Shown piece by piece: positions 1-8,753 of a stretch of 64,000 bases of DNA. The translations under genes and the position numbers were made by a program. The notes beneath the pieces are model-generated. The model was not told where the DNA came from. It did not search any database and saw only the letters and a list, made by a program, of their open reading frames with translations. The DNA is from CAMAVH01 sp964628235 (lineage in GTDB: Bacteria; Pseudomonadota; Alphaproteobacteria; SMXQ01), in assembly GCA_964628235.1 (NCBI GenBank), contig CAZVLU010000001.1:62001-126000 (forward strand), written 5' to 3'. Position 1 is the first letter of the stretch; each line of letters starts with the position of its first letter.

Positions 1-46
1 AGTCGGTGCTGCCCGCACGCAGCTGATCGTCGTCCATGCCAGGTGA
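1..46 (+). CDS. Possible 3' end of an upstream gene (partial)
   Basis: Frame 2 is open from the window edge to a TGA at 44-46, ending in the residues QLIVVHAR, and a strong terminator hairpin begins 3 bp later. That arrangement suits the last codons of a plus-strand gene lying mostly outside the window. Fourteen codons are too few to identify a family, so this rests on position only. Confidence 0.25.
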   Translation, partial: VGAARTQLIVVHAR

Positions 47-48
47 AA

Positions 49-76
49 GGGCGCGGCCAAGGCCGCGCCCTTTTCT
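49..76 (+). terminator. Rho-independent terminator
   Basis: Perfect 10-bp arms (GGGCGCGGCC at 49-58 and GGCCGCGCCC at 61-70) with an AA loop are followed by TTTTCTTTT. It closes the gene upstream of the window and separates it from the metallopeptidase gene at 159. Confidence 0.75.
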
Positions 77-158
77 TTTACGCTGGTCCAAGGCTTTACC
101 CCATGGGGCAAGACCGTTACCTTGGATGAAATATTTATCAGCCGCGGGTTAAGTCTTC

Positions 159-1187
159 ATGGCGCATCGGTTCGCCTGGGCCAAGCTGCCCGACAGCCAA
201 TTATTGCAATTGCGCATCAAGGACCTGAAGGTCGCCATCGAAGGGACCTGGCTCGACGGCTGTCTGCAAGATCTGCATGAAGAACTGGCCCAGCGCGGAC
301 TCGGCCGCTTCAAACCGCATGCCTGGATATCCGACGAGTGGTTCAGCCCCGACACCACGCCGGGCATCGCCATCCCCTTCTATCTCGCCCACCCGCGCTT
401 GATGCGTCTCGAGCGCAAGAAGATCATCGACGTCGAAGGCGGCACCTACGCCGAATGCATGCAGATTCTGCGGCATGAGGCCGGCCATGCCATCCGCACC
501 GCTTATCAACTGCATCGCCGGCGGCAATGGCAGAAGGTTTTCGGTCCGTCGTCGAAACGCTATCCGAGCTATTACAAGCCCAATCCGGCGAGCAAGAATT
601 ATGTCGAACATCTGCGCCTATGGTACGCCCAGAGCCACCCCGACGAAGATTTTGCCGAGACCTTCGCCGTCTGGCTCAAGCCGCGCTCGGGCTGGCGCAA
701 GCGCTATGCCGGCTGGGGCGCGCTCAAGAAGCTCGAATATGTCGAGGAGCTGATGGGCGATGTCGCCGCCGAGCGGCCCAAGCTGCGCGATAGGCTGCGC
801 GTCGATCCGGCCAGTTCGATCACCCGCACCTTGGCCGAGCATTACGAGAAGAAGCAGGCAACTTATCTGCTCGACCCCTCCAAAGCCTACGACAAGGACC
901 TGTTGCGGCTGTTCTCCAATTCGCCACGCCACGCCCGCGCCAAGGCGGCATCGAGCTTCCTCCGCGAGCATCGCGCCGACATCCGCCCGGTCGTCTCGAA
1001 ATGGACCGGCGAATATCAGTTAACCCTCGATTCGATTCTAGACGATATGATCCTGCGCTGCCGGGAGATGAATTTGCGCGCGCCCGGCTCGCAACGACGG
1101 CTGCTGAACGATCTCACCGCCCTGGTGACGGCCCAGACGGTGCACGCGCTCTATAGGCCGTCACGGAGGCAATGGTACGCATTATGA
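159..1187 (+). CDS. Putative zinc metallopeptidase (gluzincin-like, PF15887-type)
   Basis: The 342-residue product has no signal peptide or membrane segment, so it is probably cytoplasmic. Residues 106-110 read HEAGH, the zinc-binding HExxH motif, and about 50 residues later PDEDFAETF supplies an acidic third ligand (E163 or E167). This layout matches the 'putative zinc-binding metallopeptidase' family (PF15887). The C-terminal half (about 190-340) is basic, helical and without a motif I recognise. The stop overlaps the next gene's start (ATGA at 1184-1187), so the two are probably translationally coupled, which points to joint action on a peptide-like substrate. The substrate is unknown. The family call is confident; the function is not. 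Confidence 0.75.
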   Translation: MAHRFAWAKLPDSQLLQLRIKDLKVAIEGTWLDGCLQDLHEELAQRGLGRFKPHAWISDEWFSPDTTPGIAIPFYLAHPRLMRLERKKIIDVEGGTYAECMQILRHEAGHAIRTAYQLHRRRQWQKVFGPSSKRYPSYYKPNPASKNYVEHLRLWYAQSHPDEDFAETFAVWLKPRSGWRKRYAGWGALKKLEYVEELMGDVAAERPKLRDRLRVDPASSITRTLAEHYEKKQATYLLDPSKAYDKDLLRLFSNSPRHARAKAASSFLREHRADIRPVVSKWTGEYQLTLDSILDDMILRCREMNLRAPGSQRRLLNDLTALVTAQTVHALYRPSRRQWYAL

Positions 1188-2209
1188 AGCGGCTCCGCGT
1201 CCTGGTGCTGATGCACCCGGACCTCGTCCCCCCGGACTCGATCAAAGGCTACAGCGAGCAAGAGAGCTACGTCTGGAAGACCGAATATGACGTCGTCACC
1301 ACCCTGCGCAAAGCCGGCCACGAGGTGCGCCCGCTTGGCGTGCAGGAAGAGCTCAAGCCGATTCGCGACGCCATCGAGGAGTGGAAGCCCCATGCGGTTT
1401 TCAACCTGCTGGAGGAATTCCATGGCGACACCGCCTATGACCAGAACGTCGCCAGCTATCTCGAATTGCTGCGCATCCCTTATACCGGCTGCAACCCGCG
1501 CGGCATGATGCTGGCCCGCGGCAAGGACCTGTCGAAGAAGCTTGTGAGCTATCACCGCATCCCGGCGCCGCAATTCGCCGTGTTCAAGAAGGGCCATCAG
1601 GTCAAACGGCCGGCCAAACTAAAGCTGCCGCTGATCGTCAAGAGCGTCAGCAACGACGCCTCGATCGGCATCGCGCAAGCGTCCGTGGTCGACAGCGACG
1701 AGAAGCTCGTCGAGCGGGTGGCCTTCATCCATGAGCGCATCAAGACCGACGCCATCGCCGAGCAATATATCGAAGGCCGCGAGCTGTATGTCGGCGTCAT
1801 GGGCAACCAGCGCCTCAAGGTCATGCCGATCTGGGAATTGCGCTTCGACAATCTCGCCAAGGGCCAGCGGCCGATCGCCACCGAGCGCGTCAAGCATGAC
1901 CCGGACTATCAGGAGCGGCGTCTCATCATGCAGGGGGCGGCGGAGGACCTGACGCCCGAATTGCGCGCCGCCATCATCCGCTCGGCCAAACGCATCTGCC
2001 GCATCCTCGAGCTCGACGGCTACGCCCGCATCGACTACCGCTTGTCAGCCGAGGGCGTGCCCTATTTCCTCGAGGCCAACCCCAATCCCGAGATCGCGGA
2101 AAGCCAAGAGTTCGCGCAATCGGCCCTGCACGACGGGGTTTCTTATGCCGATCTGTTGCAGCAGTTGCTCGGCCTGGCGATCAAGCGTCAGGCCGCCAAA
2201 GACGCCTGA
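1184..2209 (+). CDS. ATP-grasp ligase, D-Ala-D-Ala ligase-like
   Basis: A protein of about 341 residues with the ATP-grasp layout of D-alanine-D-alanine ligases: an N-terminal Rossmann-like region (RVLVLMHPD), the stretch TGCNPRGMMLARGKDLSKK in the central part, LPLIVKSVSNDASIGIAQ as the ATP-binding lysine/glycine loop, EQYIEGRELYVGVMG, and the metal-binding end YFLEANPNPEI. Such enzymes join a carboxylate to an amine through an acylphosphate with ATP. It is coupled to the metallopeptidase by an ATGA overlap. An alternative ATG at 1172 exists, but GGAGG lies only 2-3 bp before it and 14 bp before 1184, so the start is not settled. Because it is paired with a peptidase rather than mur genes, a role in peptide or amino-acid conjugate formation is more likely than cell-wall dipeptide synthesis (inference). 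Confidence 0.78.
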   Translation: MKRLRVLVLMHPDLVPPDSIKGYSEQESYVWKTEYDVVTTLRKAGHEVRPLGVQEELKPIRDAIEEWKPHAVFNLLEEFHGDTAYDQNVASYLELLRIPYTGCNPRGMMLARGKDLSKKLVSYHRIPAPQFAVFKKGHQVKRPAKLKLPLIVKSVSNDASIGIAQASVVDSDEKLVERVAFIHERIKTDAIAEQYIEGRELYVGVMGNQRLKVMPIWELRFDNLAKGQRPIATERVKHDPDYQERRLIMQGAAEDLTPELRAAIIRSAKRICRILELDGYARIDYRLSAEGVPYFLEANPNPEIAESQEFAQSALHDGVSYADLLQQLLGLAIKRQAAKDA

Positions 2210-2213
2210 CGGC

Positions 2214-2246
2214 GCCGGCCGGCCTCGCGGTCGCGAGACCGGCCTG
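2214..2246. terminator. GC-rich hairpin between convergent genes
   Basis: GGCCGG..CTCGC / GCGAG..CCGGCC forms a strong stem with a GGTC loop between the converging ATP-grasp and Bug genes. There is no T-tract, so it may be a weak or Rho-assisted bidirectional terminator. Confidence 0.4.
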
Positions 2247-2252
2247 GCCTGA

Positions 2253-3275
2253 TCAACGCGCGATGAGGTCGCTCAGCTTTTCCGACAGGTCCGGCGGCGT
2301 GCGCATCAGGTCGACAACCATCTGCTCAAGCTCTTTGCCGGTCCGCGGATTGATCTCGAGATCGAGGCTTTGAGCCTCTTTCAGGAATCCGTTGTCCTTC
2401 ATCGCCGCGTCGAAGGCCTGACGTAGCGCTGCGACGCGGTCGGCCGGCACATCGGGCGGCGCGACGACTGGACGCCCGAGCTCGACGCTGGTCGAGAACA
2501 GGCCGAGCAATTGCTTCTGCTCCTCGGTCTTGACGTATTTGTAGATCGTCGGCGCCTTGACGTCGGGAATGACGTCGCGCTCCATGTTGAACAGCACATG
2601 CAGCTTGCCCTGGGCCATCCAGCCCGGCCGCGATTTCTCGATCGCCGTGATCGTCTGGCAAATGCCCTGCACTTCGCCGCGCTCCATGGCGAGGATCACG
2701 TCGCCGGCGCTCTTGTAGCCTTCGACCAGCTTGAATTTCATGCCGAGCATGTTCTTGAGCAGCGTCGGCGTCATGCTGACCGCGGTGCCGGCGCCGGCGC
2801 CGCCGACGATCAGCTCTTTGCCGAGCAAATCCTCGCCGGTCTTGACGCCGGAGGAATCGAGCGCGACGCAGACGCGATTGGTCAGTTCGGGGCTGCCGAG
2901 CCAATTGAACTTGACCGGGTCGAACTTCACGCTCGCATGTTTGGCCAGCGCCTGATTGGGCAAGTTGCGCCCGATCATGCCGATCACGGAGCCATCGCGC
3001 GCCGCGACGTTGAACAGATGGTTCGTCGCGGTGATCTGCCCGCCGCCCGGCATGTTCTGCGTGACGAAGCTCGGCGCGCCGGGAATATGCCGGCCCATAT
3101 GACGCGTGATGAGACGCGCCCAGATGTCGTAATCGGTGCCGGCATCCGCCGACACGATCATGCGGATCTGCTTGTCCTTGTAAAACTGCTCGACCGATTG
3201 CGCCTGCGCCGCAGCACAACCCAATCCCGCCAGAACGCCACCCGCCGCCAGCAGGCGGGAAAGCTTCGTCTTCAT
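2253..3275 (-). CDS. Bug/TctC-type periplasmic substrate-binding protein
   Basis: A 340-residue protein with a Sec signal peptide ending near AQAQS, then the family pattern: QIRMIVSADAGTDYDIWARL, MPGGGQITATNHLF, a KFNWLGSP strand and AMERGEVQGICQ. It belongs to the tricarboxylate-type receptor family (PF03401), which binds carboxylates in the periplasm and feeds TctAB-type symporters. No TctA/TctB genes lie nearby, so it is an orphan receptor. I chose ATG 3275 because AGGG sits 8 bp upstream; the longer reading uses GTG at 3284. It is the last gene of a minus-strand run after the flavoprotein (3789-5315) and glyoxalase-fold protein (3346-3747), suggesting it captures the substrate they process. 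Confidence 0.85.
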   Translation of the reverse strand: MKTKLSRLLAAGGVLAGLGCAAAQAQSVEQFYKDKQIRMIVSADAGTDYDIWARLITRHMGRHIPGAPSFVTQNMPGGGQITATNHLFNVAARDGSVIGMIGRNLPNQALAKHASVKFDPVKFNWLGSPELTNRVCVALDSSGVKTGEDLLGKELIVGGAGAGTAVSMTPTLLKNMLGMKFKLVEGYKSAGDVILAMERGEVQGICQTITAIEKSRPGWMAQGKLHVLFNMERDVIPDVKAPTIYKYVKTEEQKQLLGLFSTSVELGRPVVAPPDVPADRVAALRQAFDAAMKDNGFLKEAQSLDLEINPRTGKELEQMVVDLMRTPPDLSEKLSDLIAR

Positions 3276-3345
3276 GTCAGCCACCCTGTTGATGCGCCAG
3301 GCGTTCAGCCGCCCGGCCGTTGCGTTTCCTCGGAGATGCGGCGCC

Positions 3346-3747
3346 TCAGGCGTCCTGCGTTTCTTTCTGCTTCTTGCGCTTCTCGCCGGCCAACTCGACC
3401 TTCTGGAAGCCCATCACCGACAGGTCGAAGGTGTTGCCTTCCGGATCGGTGGCGCGCAGTTCGGCATAAGGACGGTCTTCGGGGCGCGGATTGGGGCCCT
3501 TGCCAGACCATTTGGCCAGCTTGGCGCGCACTTTTTCATGATCGTCGATCTTGAAGCCGAAATGGTTGAGGCCGTTCGACTTGCCCTCCGCCTTGTTGGG
3601 CAGCAAGGCGAGGTTCATGTAACCATCGGTCAAGAACACGCCGCCGCCGGGGCTCTTGTGCAGCAGCTTCATGTCGAACACGTCGATATAGAACTCCGCG
3701 AGTTTGTCGGGGTTCATCGCGATGATGGCCATATGCCGGATTTCCAT
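3346..3747 (-). CDS. VOC (glyoxalase/bleomycin-resistance fold) protein
   Basis: A 133-residue single VOC module. It opens with IRHMAIIAMNPDKLAEFY, the usual first metal-ligand helix (H5), has GLNHFGFKIDDH with a second conserved histidine, and ends with ELRATDPEGNTFDL, where the last acidic ligand of the family usually lies. VOC proteins include isomerases, lyases and extradiol dioxygenases; the exact reaction is not readable here. The start at 3747 follows AGGAGAG by 7 bp, and longer forward extensions lack a ribosome site. It lies 41 bp after the flavoprotein gene and 70 bp before the Bug receptor on the same strand, probably as one operon. The tail after residue 115 is lysine-rich. Confidence 0.8.
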   Translation of the reverse strand: MEIRHMAIIAMNPDKLAEFYIDVFDMKLLHKSPGGGVFLTDGYMNLALLPNKAEGKSNGLNHFGFKIDDHEKVRAKLAKWSGKGPNPRPEDRPYAELRATDPEGNTFDLSVMGFQKVELAGEKRKKQKETQDA

Positions 3748-3788
3748 GGGGCTCTCTCCTGTGATTGCAGTCGGTGAAAGAAAAAGAA

Positions 3789-5315
3789 TCAGGTCGTCGC
3801 GGGCTGACGGACGGGTCGCGAAACGGGCCGATCCGCCGACGCCGCCGCGTTGCGTCCCGCCGTCAGGCTGAAGACGACGTTGCGCGTCTGGCCGGTGCAC
3901 GACGGGTAGTTGTGATAGAACAGCCCGATCACGTCGCCGGAGGCGTAAAGCCCGGCGACCGGATCGCCCTCGGTGTTCAAAACCTGCGCTTCGCTATCGA
4001 CCGCGACGCCGCCGAAGGTGAAGGTGATGCCGCAGGTGACCGGATAGGCGCGGAACGGGCCGCGCTCGATAGGCGACGCCCAATTCGATTTATTCGGCGT
4101 CAGACCGCGCGTCCCCTTGCCGTCGAGCCGGCGCGGGTCGAACGGCACAGATGCGTCGATCGCCTTGTTGTACGCGGCGACCGTATGCTCCAGAACCTCC
4201 GGCGCGATGCCGATCTTCTTCGCCAGTTCGGCGATAGTGTCGGCTTCCTCATGGGTGGCGACATAATCGGGCCCATGGCGGAACAGTTCGATGCCGGTTC
4301 GGTCGTAGATCTGATAAGCGATGCCGCCCGGCTGGTTGAGGATCGCCCGCCCGGTCTTGGCGTAGGTGTATGTGTGATAAGCCTCGCCCTCGTCGTAGAA
4401 GCGCAGACCCTGCTCGTTCACCGTGATGCCGAAGGTGTAATCGTAGCGGTTCATCGTGTTGCCGAGACCGTCATGGGCGATCGGCGTCTCGATGGCCGGC
4501 GCGGCGCTGTCGATCGGCGAGGCGTGCGCGCCCTGCCAATGGCCCGCCGCCTTGACGCCGAGGTCGAGCATCATGCGCAGCACCTCGCCGGTGTTGTAGC
4601 GGCTGCCGCGCACCTTGACGAAATCGGTATTGGCGCCGAGATAGCGCGCGCGCATCTCCGGATTGGCCTGAAAGCCGCCGCTGCAGACGATGACGGATGG
4701 CGCGACCAGATCGTAGACCGCGTCCGGCGTCGTCACCTGCACGCCGCCGATACGGCGATGGTCGCCGAGGAATCCTGTGACCTTCGAGCGAAAGCGGATA
4801 TCGACGCCCAATCCGTCGGCGATTTTGCGCCATTGCGCGAGCTGACCGCGTCCGCCGCCGACCGGCTGGATGATCTTGCCAGGTTCGAAGTAGCGTTTGC
4901 CGTCGACCATGACGGCTTTTTCCGGCACCCAGCGGATGCCCGTCTCGCGCATCCAATGCACGGCCGCGTTCGAGCGATCGACCAAGCAAGCGGCCAGCAC
5001 CGGATCGATACGGCCCTGGGTGACGCGGTTGAGATCGGCAAGAAAATCGTCGCGCGTATAGGGCGCGACAACCATGCTTTCGCGCATCGCTGCATCTATG
5101 TCCGGCAGGAAGTCGGCGATCTCATCGACGCCGCTGACGACGAAGCGAAAGCCGGTGTGCGAGAACCGCGCGTTGCCGCCGGAAAACTCCTCCGGCGCCT
5201 TTTCCAGCATGACGACGCGCTCGGCGCCTGCCTGCCGCGCCGCCACAGCGGCTTCAAACGCAGCGCTGCCGGCGCCGATCACGATCACGTCACAAATATC
5301 TTGCTGCATATGCAT
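3789..5315 (-). CDS. FAD-dependent dehydrogenase, tricarballylate dehydrogenase (TcuA)-like
   Basis: A 508-residue flavoprotein of the fumarate reductase/succinate dehydrogenase family. The N-terminus carries the dinucleotide-binding motif VIVIGAGSAAFEAAVAA and the acidic end VVMLEKAPEEFSGGN that contacts ribose. The C-terminus has the second FAD motif LYASGDVIG and GQTRNVVFSLTAGR, where the catalytic and FAD-contact arginines lie. The sequence resembles TcuA, which oxidises tricarballylate to cis-aconitate, and no signal peptide is present. The TcuB electron-transfer partner is missing from the window. Being first in an operon with a VOC protein and a tricarboxylate-type receptor supports a carboxylic-acid substrate. 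A ketosteroid-dehydrogenase-like role is the alternative. Confidence 0.75.
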   Translation of the reverse strand: MHMQQDICDVIVIGAGSAAFEAAVAARQAGAERVVMLEKAPEEFSGGNARFSHTGFRFVVSGVDEIADFLPDIDAAMRESMVVAPYTRDDFLADLNRVTQGRIDPVLAACLVDRSNAAVHWMRETGIRWVPEKAVMVDGKRYFEPGKIIQPVGGGRGQLAQWRKIADGLGVDIRFRSKVTGFLGDHRRIGGVQVTTPDAVYDLVAPSVIVCSGGFQANPEMRARYLGANTDFVKVRGSRYNTGEVLRMMLDLGVKAAGHWQGAHASPIDSAAPAIETPIAHDGLGNTMNRYDYTFGITVNEQGLRFYDEGEAYHTYTYAKTGRAILNQPGGIAYQIYDRTGIELFRHGPDYVATHEEADTIAELAKKIGIAPEVLEHTVAAYNKAIDASVPFDPRRLDGKGTRGLTPNKSNWASPIERGPFRAYPVTCGITFTFGGVAVDSEAQVLNTEGDPVAGLYASGDVIGLFYHNYPSCTGQTRNVVFSLTAGRNAAASADRPVSRPVRQPATT

Positions 5316-5784
5316 TGATGTTCGGCGCGCCGGCGCGCCAAACGGCTTCCTCCCCTGATCCGGCGGACTTTGTCCGCTCTTGTTCAGCTTGCCTGTGACG
5401 GCAATGCTTATATTGCGCGGTAATATCAGGGGGTTTTATCGATACTGTCACGCCAAAAATTCCGCCCGTCACGAGCTTTGCGCCGCTACCGCCCGACAAC
5501 GCACGACTTCAAACCTGCGAGACGCCGCTGCTTGCGGAGGAAGCAAGGCATTGATTATATTAGAGATTTAAAGGGAGGATGCTCTATGCGCGTTGCCCAT
5601 AAAATCCTCCTCATCACCGGTCGGACGATGTGAAGCCTCCATTCTTGGCATCTGAATCAGCTTTGCTTTAACATCCGACCATAGGTTCCGCAGCCCGCCT
5701 CACTTAGGGCTTCACGAAACGGCCAGCATCTTCACGCATGGCCGCAAGAAAATTTTTTCAGGTCGTTTCAACTGGGAGATATCT
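5316..5784. promoter_or_regulatory. Divergent intergenic region between flavoprotein and Bug operons
   Basis: 469 bp separate two divergently read genes, so both promoters must lie here. I see a GGCGCGCC-rich palindromic stretch at about 5323-5340 next to the flavoprotein start. A 15-codon ORF (5586-5633) has an excellent ribosome site (AGGGAGG, 6 bp spacing). I could not assign -35/-10 boxes with confidence. The short ORF could be a leader peptide or the remnant start of a lost receptor gene. Confidence 0.35.
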
Positions 5785-6804
5785 ATGAATCGCTTCGTCT
5801 GCGGCGGCGCTGCTGCGCTCCTCGTCCTCGCTTCTGCCGCGCTGAGCGCGCCCGAGGCCGACGCTCAAACGCCGTACTATCAAGGCAAGACTGTCCGCCT
5901 CGTCGTCGGCTTCACGCCGGGCGGCGGCTATGACACTTATGCCCGTTTGCTGTCGCGCCATTTCGGCAACCATATTCCGGGCAAGCCGAACGTCATCGTC
6001 GAGAACATGCCGGGCGCCGGCTCGCTCACCGCGGTGCGCTGGCTCGACGGCCCGGCGCCGAAGGACGGCACGGCGATTGCCGCTTACAACCCGGGCTTGA
6101 TCACGCAGTCGCTGCTCGAACCGGAGAAGATGGGCAATCTGAAGTTCACCGACTTCGCCTGGGTCGGCAACATCGCGCGCGATCAGCGCGTTTGCTACAT
6201 CTGGCACACCAAGGCGGTGAAGGACTTCGACGAGTTTCGCAAGAAAAGCTGGGTCTTCGGCACCACTGGCGTCGGCGCCGCCAATTGGATCAACCAGCGC
6301 ACGCTGCAGCGCGTGTTCAATATCGATCTGAAGATCATCACCGGCTTCCCCGGCTCGCCGGAACAACGCCTCGCTATCGAACGCGGCGAGTTGGACGGCG
6401 ACTGCGGCTCTTGGACGTCCATCCCGGAAGACCATCGCGCCAACAAGCTGGTCCGCCCCATCGTCAAGCTGTCGCGGGAATTGCCGCCCGACGCGCCCAA
6501 GGACGTGCCCTGGGCCAACGATCTCGCGGCGAACGACGAGGACCGCGCCGTGCTGAACGTGATCAACGGCGCCGGCGAAATCGGTCGGCCCTACATGTTC
6601 TCCAAGCAAGTGCCGGCGGCGCAAGTCGCCATCATGCGCAAAGCCTTCGACGACACGATGAAGGACAAGGCGTTCCTCGGCGATGCCGACAAGCTGAAGC
6701 TTCCAGTCGACCCGATGACCGCCGACGAGGTCATGGATCTCTTGAAGGTGATCTATAACGCGCCGCCGGTCGCGCTCCAGCGCGCCAAGTCGGTGACCGA
6801 ATAA
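5785..6804 (+). CDS. Bug/TctC-type periplasmic substrate-binding protein
   Basis: A 339-residue receptor with a signal peptide (cleavage likely after ADAQT) and the motifs VRLVVGFTPGGGYDTYARL, NMPGAGSLTAVRWL, DFAWVGNIARD and AIERGELDGDCGSW. It is the same receptor type as the protein at 2253-3275 and reads divergently from the flavoprotein operon. ATG 5785 follows GGGAG by 7 bp. No membrane partner is adjacent. A strong terminator follows 40 bp downstream, so it appears monocistronic. Ligand unknown; a carboxylate is likely from the family. Confidence 0.85.
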   Translation: MNRFVCGGAAALLVLASAALSAPEADAQTPYYQGKTVRLVVGFTPGGGYDTYARLLSRHFGNHIPGKPNVIVENMPGAGSLTAVRWLDGPAPKDGTAIAAYNPGLITQSLLEPEKMGNLKFTDFAWVGNIARDQRVCYIWHTKAVKDFDEFRKKSWVFGTTGVGAANWINQRTLQRVFNIDLKIITGFPGSPEQRLAIERGELDGDCGSWTSIPEDHRANKLVRPIVKLSRELPPDAPKDVPWANDLAANDEDRAVLNVINGAGEIGRPYMFSKQVPAAQVAIMRKAFDDTMKDKAFLGDADKLKLPVDPMTADEVMDLLKVIYNAPPVALQRAKSVTE

Positions 6805-6843
6805 GCGCCAAGCAACCCGCGACCGCCTTGGCGGAAACGACAG

Positions 6844-6880
6844 ATCGGCGGGCTTCCTGCAGGAGGCTCGCCGATTTTTT
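6844..6880 (+). terminator. Rho-independent terminator after Bug receptor
   Basis: ATCGGCGGGC (6844-6853) pairs with GCTCGCCGAT (6866-6875), with an inner TCCTGCAGGA palindrome, followed by a run of six T. It ends the transcript of the receptor gene at 5785-6804. Confidence 0.85.
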
Positions 6881-6996
6881 ATGCCCGGACCGGGGCGGCG
6901 ATGGACGGCGGCACGCGGCGTTTTCGCCGGGCGGCATTAGCTGTTAGGGTCGATGCCGCGCTTCGCCGCAAACCGTCCGAAGGCTGAAACGTTCCC

Positions 6997-8724
6997 TTGC
7001 GCAGCCGCCCCGCCTCCCACACAGACTCGATACGATTAGCCGTGGTTTCCCCTTCCGCCGACAAACCCAAGGCCGCGCCAGGCAACGTGCTGACGCCGCT
7101 TAAGCATCCCGTGTTCCGCAATGTCTGGTTCGCCAGCATGGCGTCGAATTTCGGCGGCATGATCCAGTCGGTCGGCGCCGCTTGGCTGATGGCCTCGATC
7201 GCCAAGGAAGCCGACACGGTCGCGCTCATTCAGGCGGCGGTCACCGCGCCGATCATGCTGTTCTCGTTGATGGCCGGCGCGCTCGCCGACACGCTGGACC
7301 GGCGCAAAATGATGCTGACGGCGCAAAGCTTCATGCTCGTCGCCTCCGTCAGCCTCGCCATTTGCGCCTGGGGCGGCGTCATCACGCCTTGGCTGCTGAT
7401 CCTGTTCACCTTCCTGATCGGCTGCGGCTCGGCCTTCAACGGCCCGGCATGGCAAGCCTCGGTCGGCGAGATGGTGCCGCGCAGCGACCTGCCGAACGCC
7501 GTCGCTCTCAACAGCATGGGCTTCAACATCGCGCGCAGCGTCGGCCCGGCGGTCGGCGGCGCGCTCGTCGCGGTCATCGGCGCCGCCTTCGCCTTCGCGC
7601 TCAACGCCCTCAGCTATATCGGCCTGATCGTCGTGCTGGCGCGCTGGAAGCCCAACCGCCCGCCGCAATTGCTGCCCGCCGAGCCGCTCGCCACGGCCAT
7701 GGGCTCAGGCATCCGCTATGTCTCGATGTCGCCGCATCTGCGCATCGTCATGCTGCGCAGCGCCCTGTTCGGCTTCGCCGCCATCGCGGTGCAAGCGCTG
7801 ATGCCATTGATCGCGCGCGACCATGTCACCAGCGGCCCCTTGGGCTACGGCCTGCTGCTCGGCGCTTATGGCGTCGGCGCGGTCGGCGGCGCGGTCTCCA
7901 GCGCCAAGCTGCGCCAGCGCTTTTCGATCGAAGCGGTGGTGCGCTGCGCTTGCCTGTTCTTCGCCGCCGCCAGCCTGCTCGCCGCCTTCAGCCCCTATCT
8001 GCTGCTGACGATGGCGGGCTTCCTGTTCGCCGGCGCCGGCTGGGTGCTGGCGCTCTCGACCTTCAACACCTCGGTGCAGATGTCGGCGCCGCGCTGGGTC
8101 GTGGCCCGCTCGCTCTCGCTCTATCAAATGTCGGCGTTCGGCGGCATGGCGCTCGGCGCCTGGTGCTGGGGCGTGGCTGCCGAAGGCTACGGCATCCCGG
8201 CCGCGCTGTGCGGCGCAGCCGCGCTGCTGCTGATCAATCTGGCGCTCGGCTTCCGCCTGCCCCTGCCGCAGTTCTCCGGCCTCAAGCTCGATCCCTTGAA
8301 CCGCTTCAAGGAACCTGAGATCGCCGTGCATATCGAGCCGCGCAGCGGCCCCGTGGTCATCACCATCGAATATCGCATCCGCACCGAAGATGTCGTCGCA
8401 TTCCTGCGCGTCATGGCCGAACGCCGCCGCATCCGCAAGCGCGACGGCGCGCGCCATTGGACCCTGTTGCGCGACCTCAACGATCCGGAAATCTGGATCG
8501 AGCGCTATCACACGCCGACGTGGCTCGACTATATCCGCCACAACAGCCGCATCACCGAGGGCGACGCGACGATCAGCGAAAAACTGCGCCTGCTGCACAA
8601 GGGGCCGGAGACGCCGAAGGTCCACCGCATGATCGAGCGCCAGACCGACGCCATCACCACCGCCGAGCCGGCGGCGGCGCAAGACTTCCACGAGCCGCTG
8701 ACCGATCCGCACCGCTCGACATGA
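6997..8724 (+). CDS. MFS exporter with soluble C-terminal domain (MFS_3/EntS-like)
   Basis: About 560-575 residues. The first 410 or so contain roughly twelve hydrophobic segments with MFS signatures, including the loop GALADTLDRRKM between helices 2 and 3. This is the layout of the 'transmembrane secretion effector' group (PF05977), which holds EntS-like exporters. Residues from about 430 to the end form a soluble domain (IEYRIRTEDVVAFLRVM..., then WIERYHTPTWLDYIRHNSRIT) that recurs in this group and resembles a small ferredoxin-fold, antibiotic-monooxygenase-like unit. The start is uncertain: TTG 6997 gives the longest form and GTG 7042 is close to the first conserved residues. Substrate unknown. 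Confidence 0.75.
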   Translation: MRSRPASHTDSIRLAVVSPSADKPKAAPGNVLTPLKHPVFRNVWFASMASNFGGMIQSVGAAWLMASIAKEADTVALIQAAVTAPIMLFSLMAGALADTLDRRKMMLTAQSFMLVASVSLAICAWGGVITPWLLILFTFLIGCGSAFNGPAWQASVGEMVPRSDLPNAVALNSMGFNIARSVGPAVGGALVAVIGAAFAFALNALSYIGLIVVLARWKPNRPPQLLPAEPLATAMGSGIRYVSMSPHLRIVMLRSALFGFAAIAVQALMPLIARDHVTSGPLGYGLLLGAYGVGAVGGAVSSAKLRQRFSIEAVVRCACLFFAAASLLAAFSPYLLLTMAGFLFAGAGWVLALSTFNTSVQMSAPRWVVARSLSLYQMSAFGGMALGAWCWGVAAEGYGIPAALCGAAALLLINLALGFRLPLPQFSGLKLDPLNRFKEPEIAVHIEPRSGPVVITIEYRIRTEDVVAFLRVMAERRRIRKRDGARHWTLLRDLNDPEIWIERYHTPTWLDYIRHNSRITEGDATISEKLRLLHKGPETPKVHRMIERQTDAITTAEPAAAQDFHEPLTDPHRST

Positions 8725-8753
8725 TGCCGATGAGCCGGCCTGTCTCGTTGCCC

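Noticed and set aside
2511..3554. 347-codon plus-strand frame
   Set aside because: Antisense to the Bug receptor and the VOC gene; no recognisable domain.
3765..5318. 517-codon plus-strand open frame
   Set aside because: Antisense shadow of the flavoprotein gene; it has no domain resemblance and an arginine/aspartate-biased composition.
5320..5345. GGCGCGCC palindrome as a flavoprotein operator
   Set aside because: It is a low-complexity GC run that occurs easily in this genome type; no second copy or spacing supports a regulator site.
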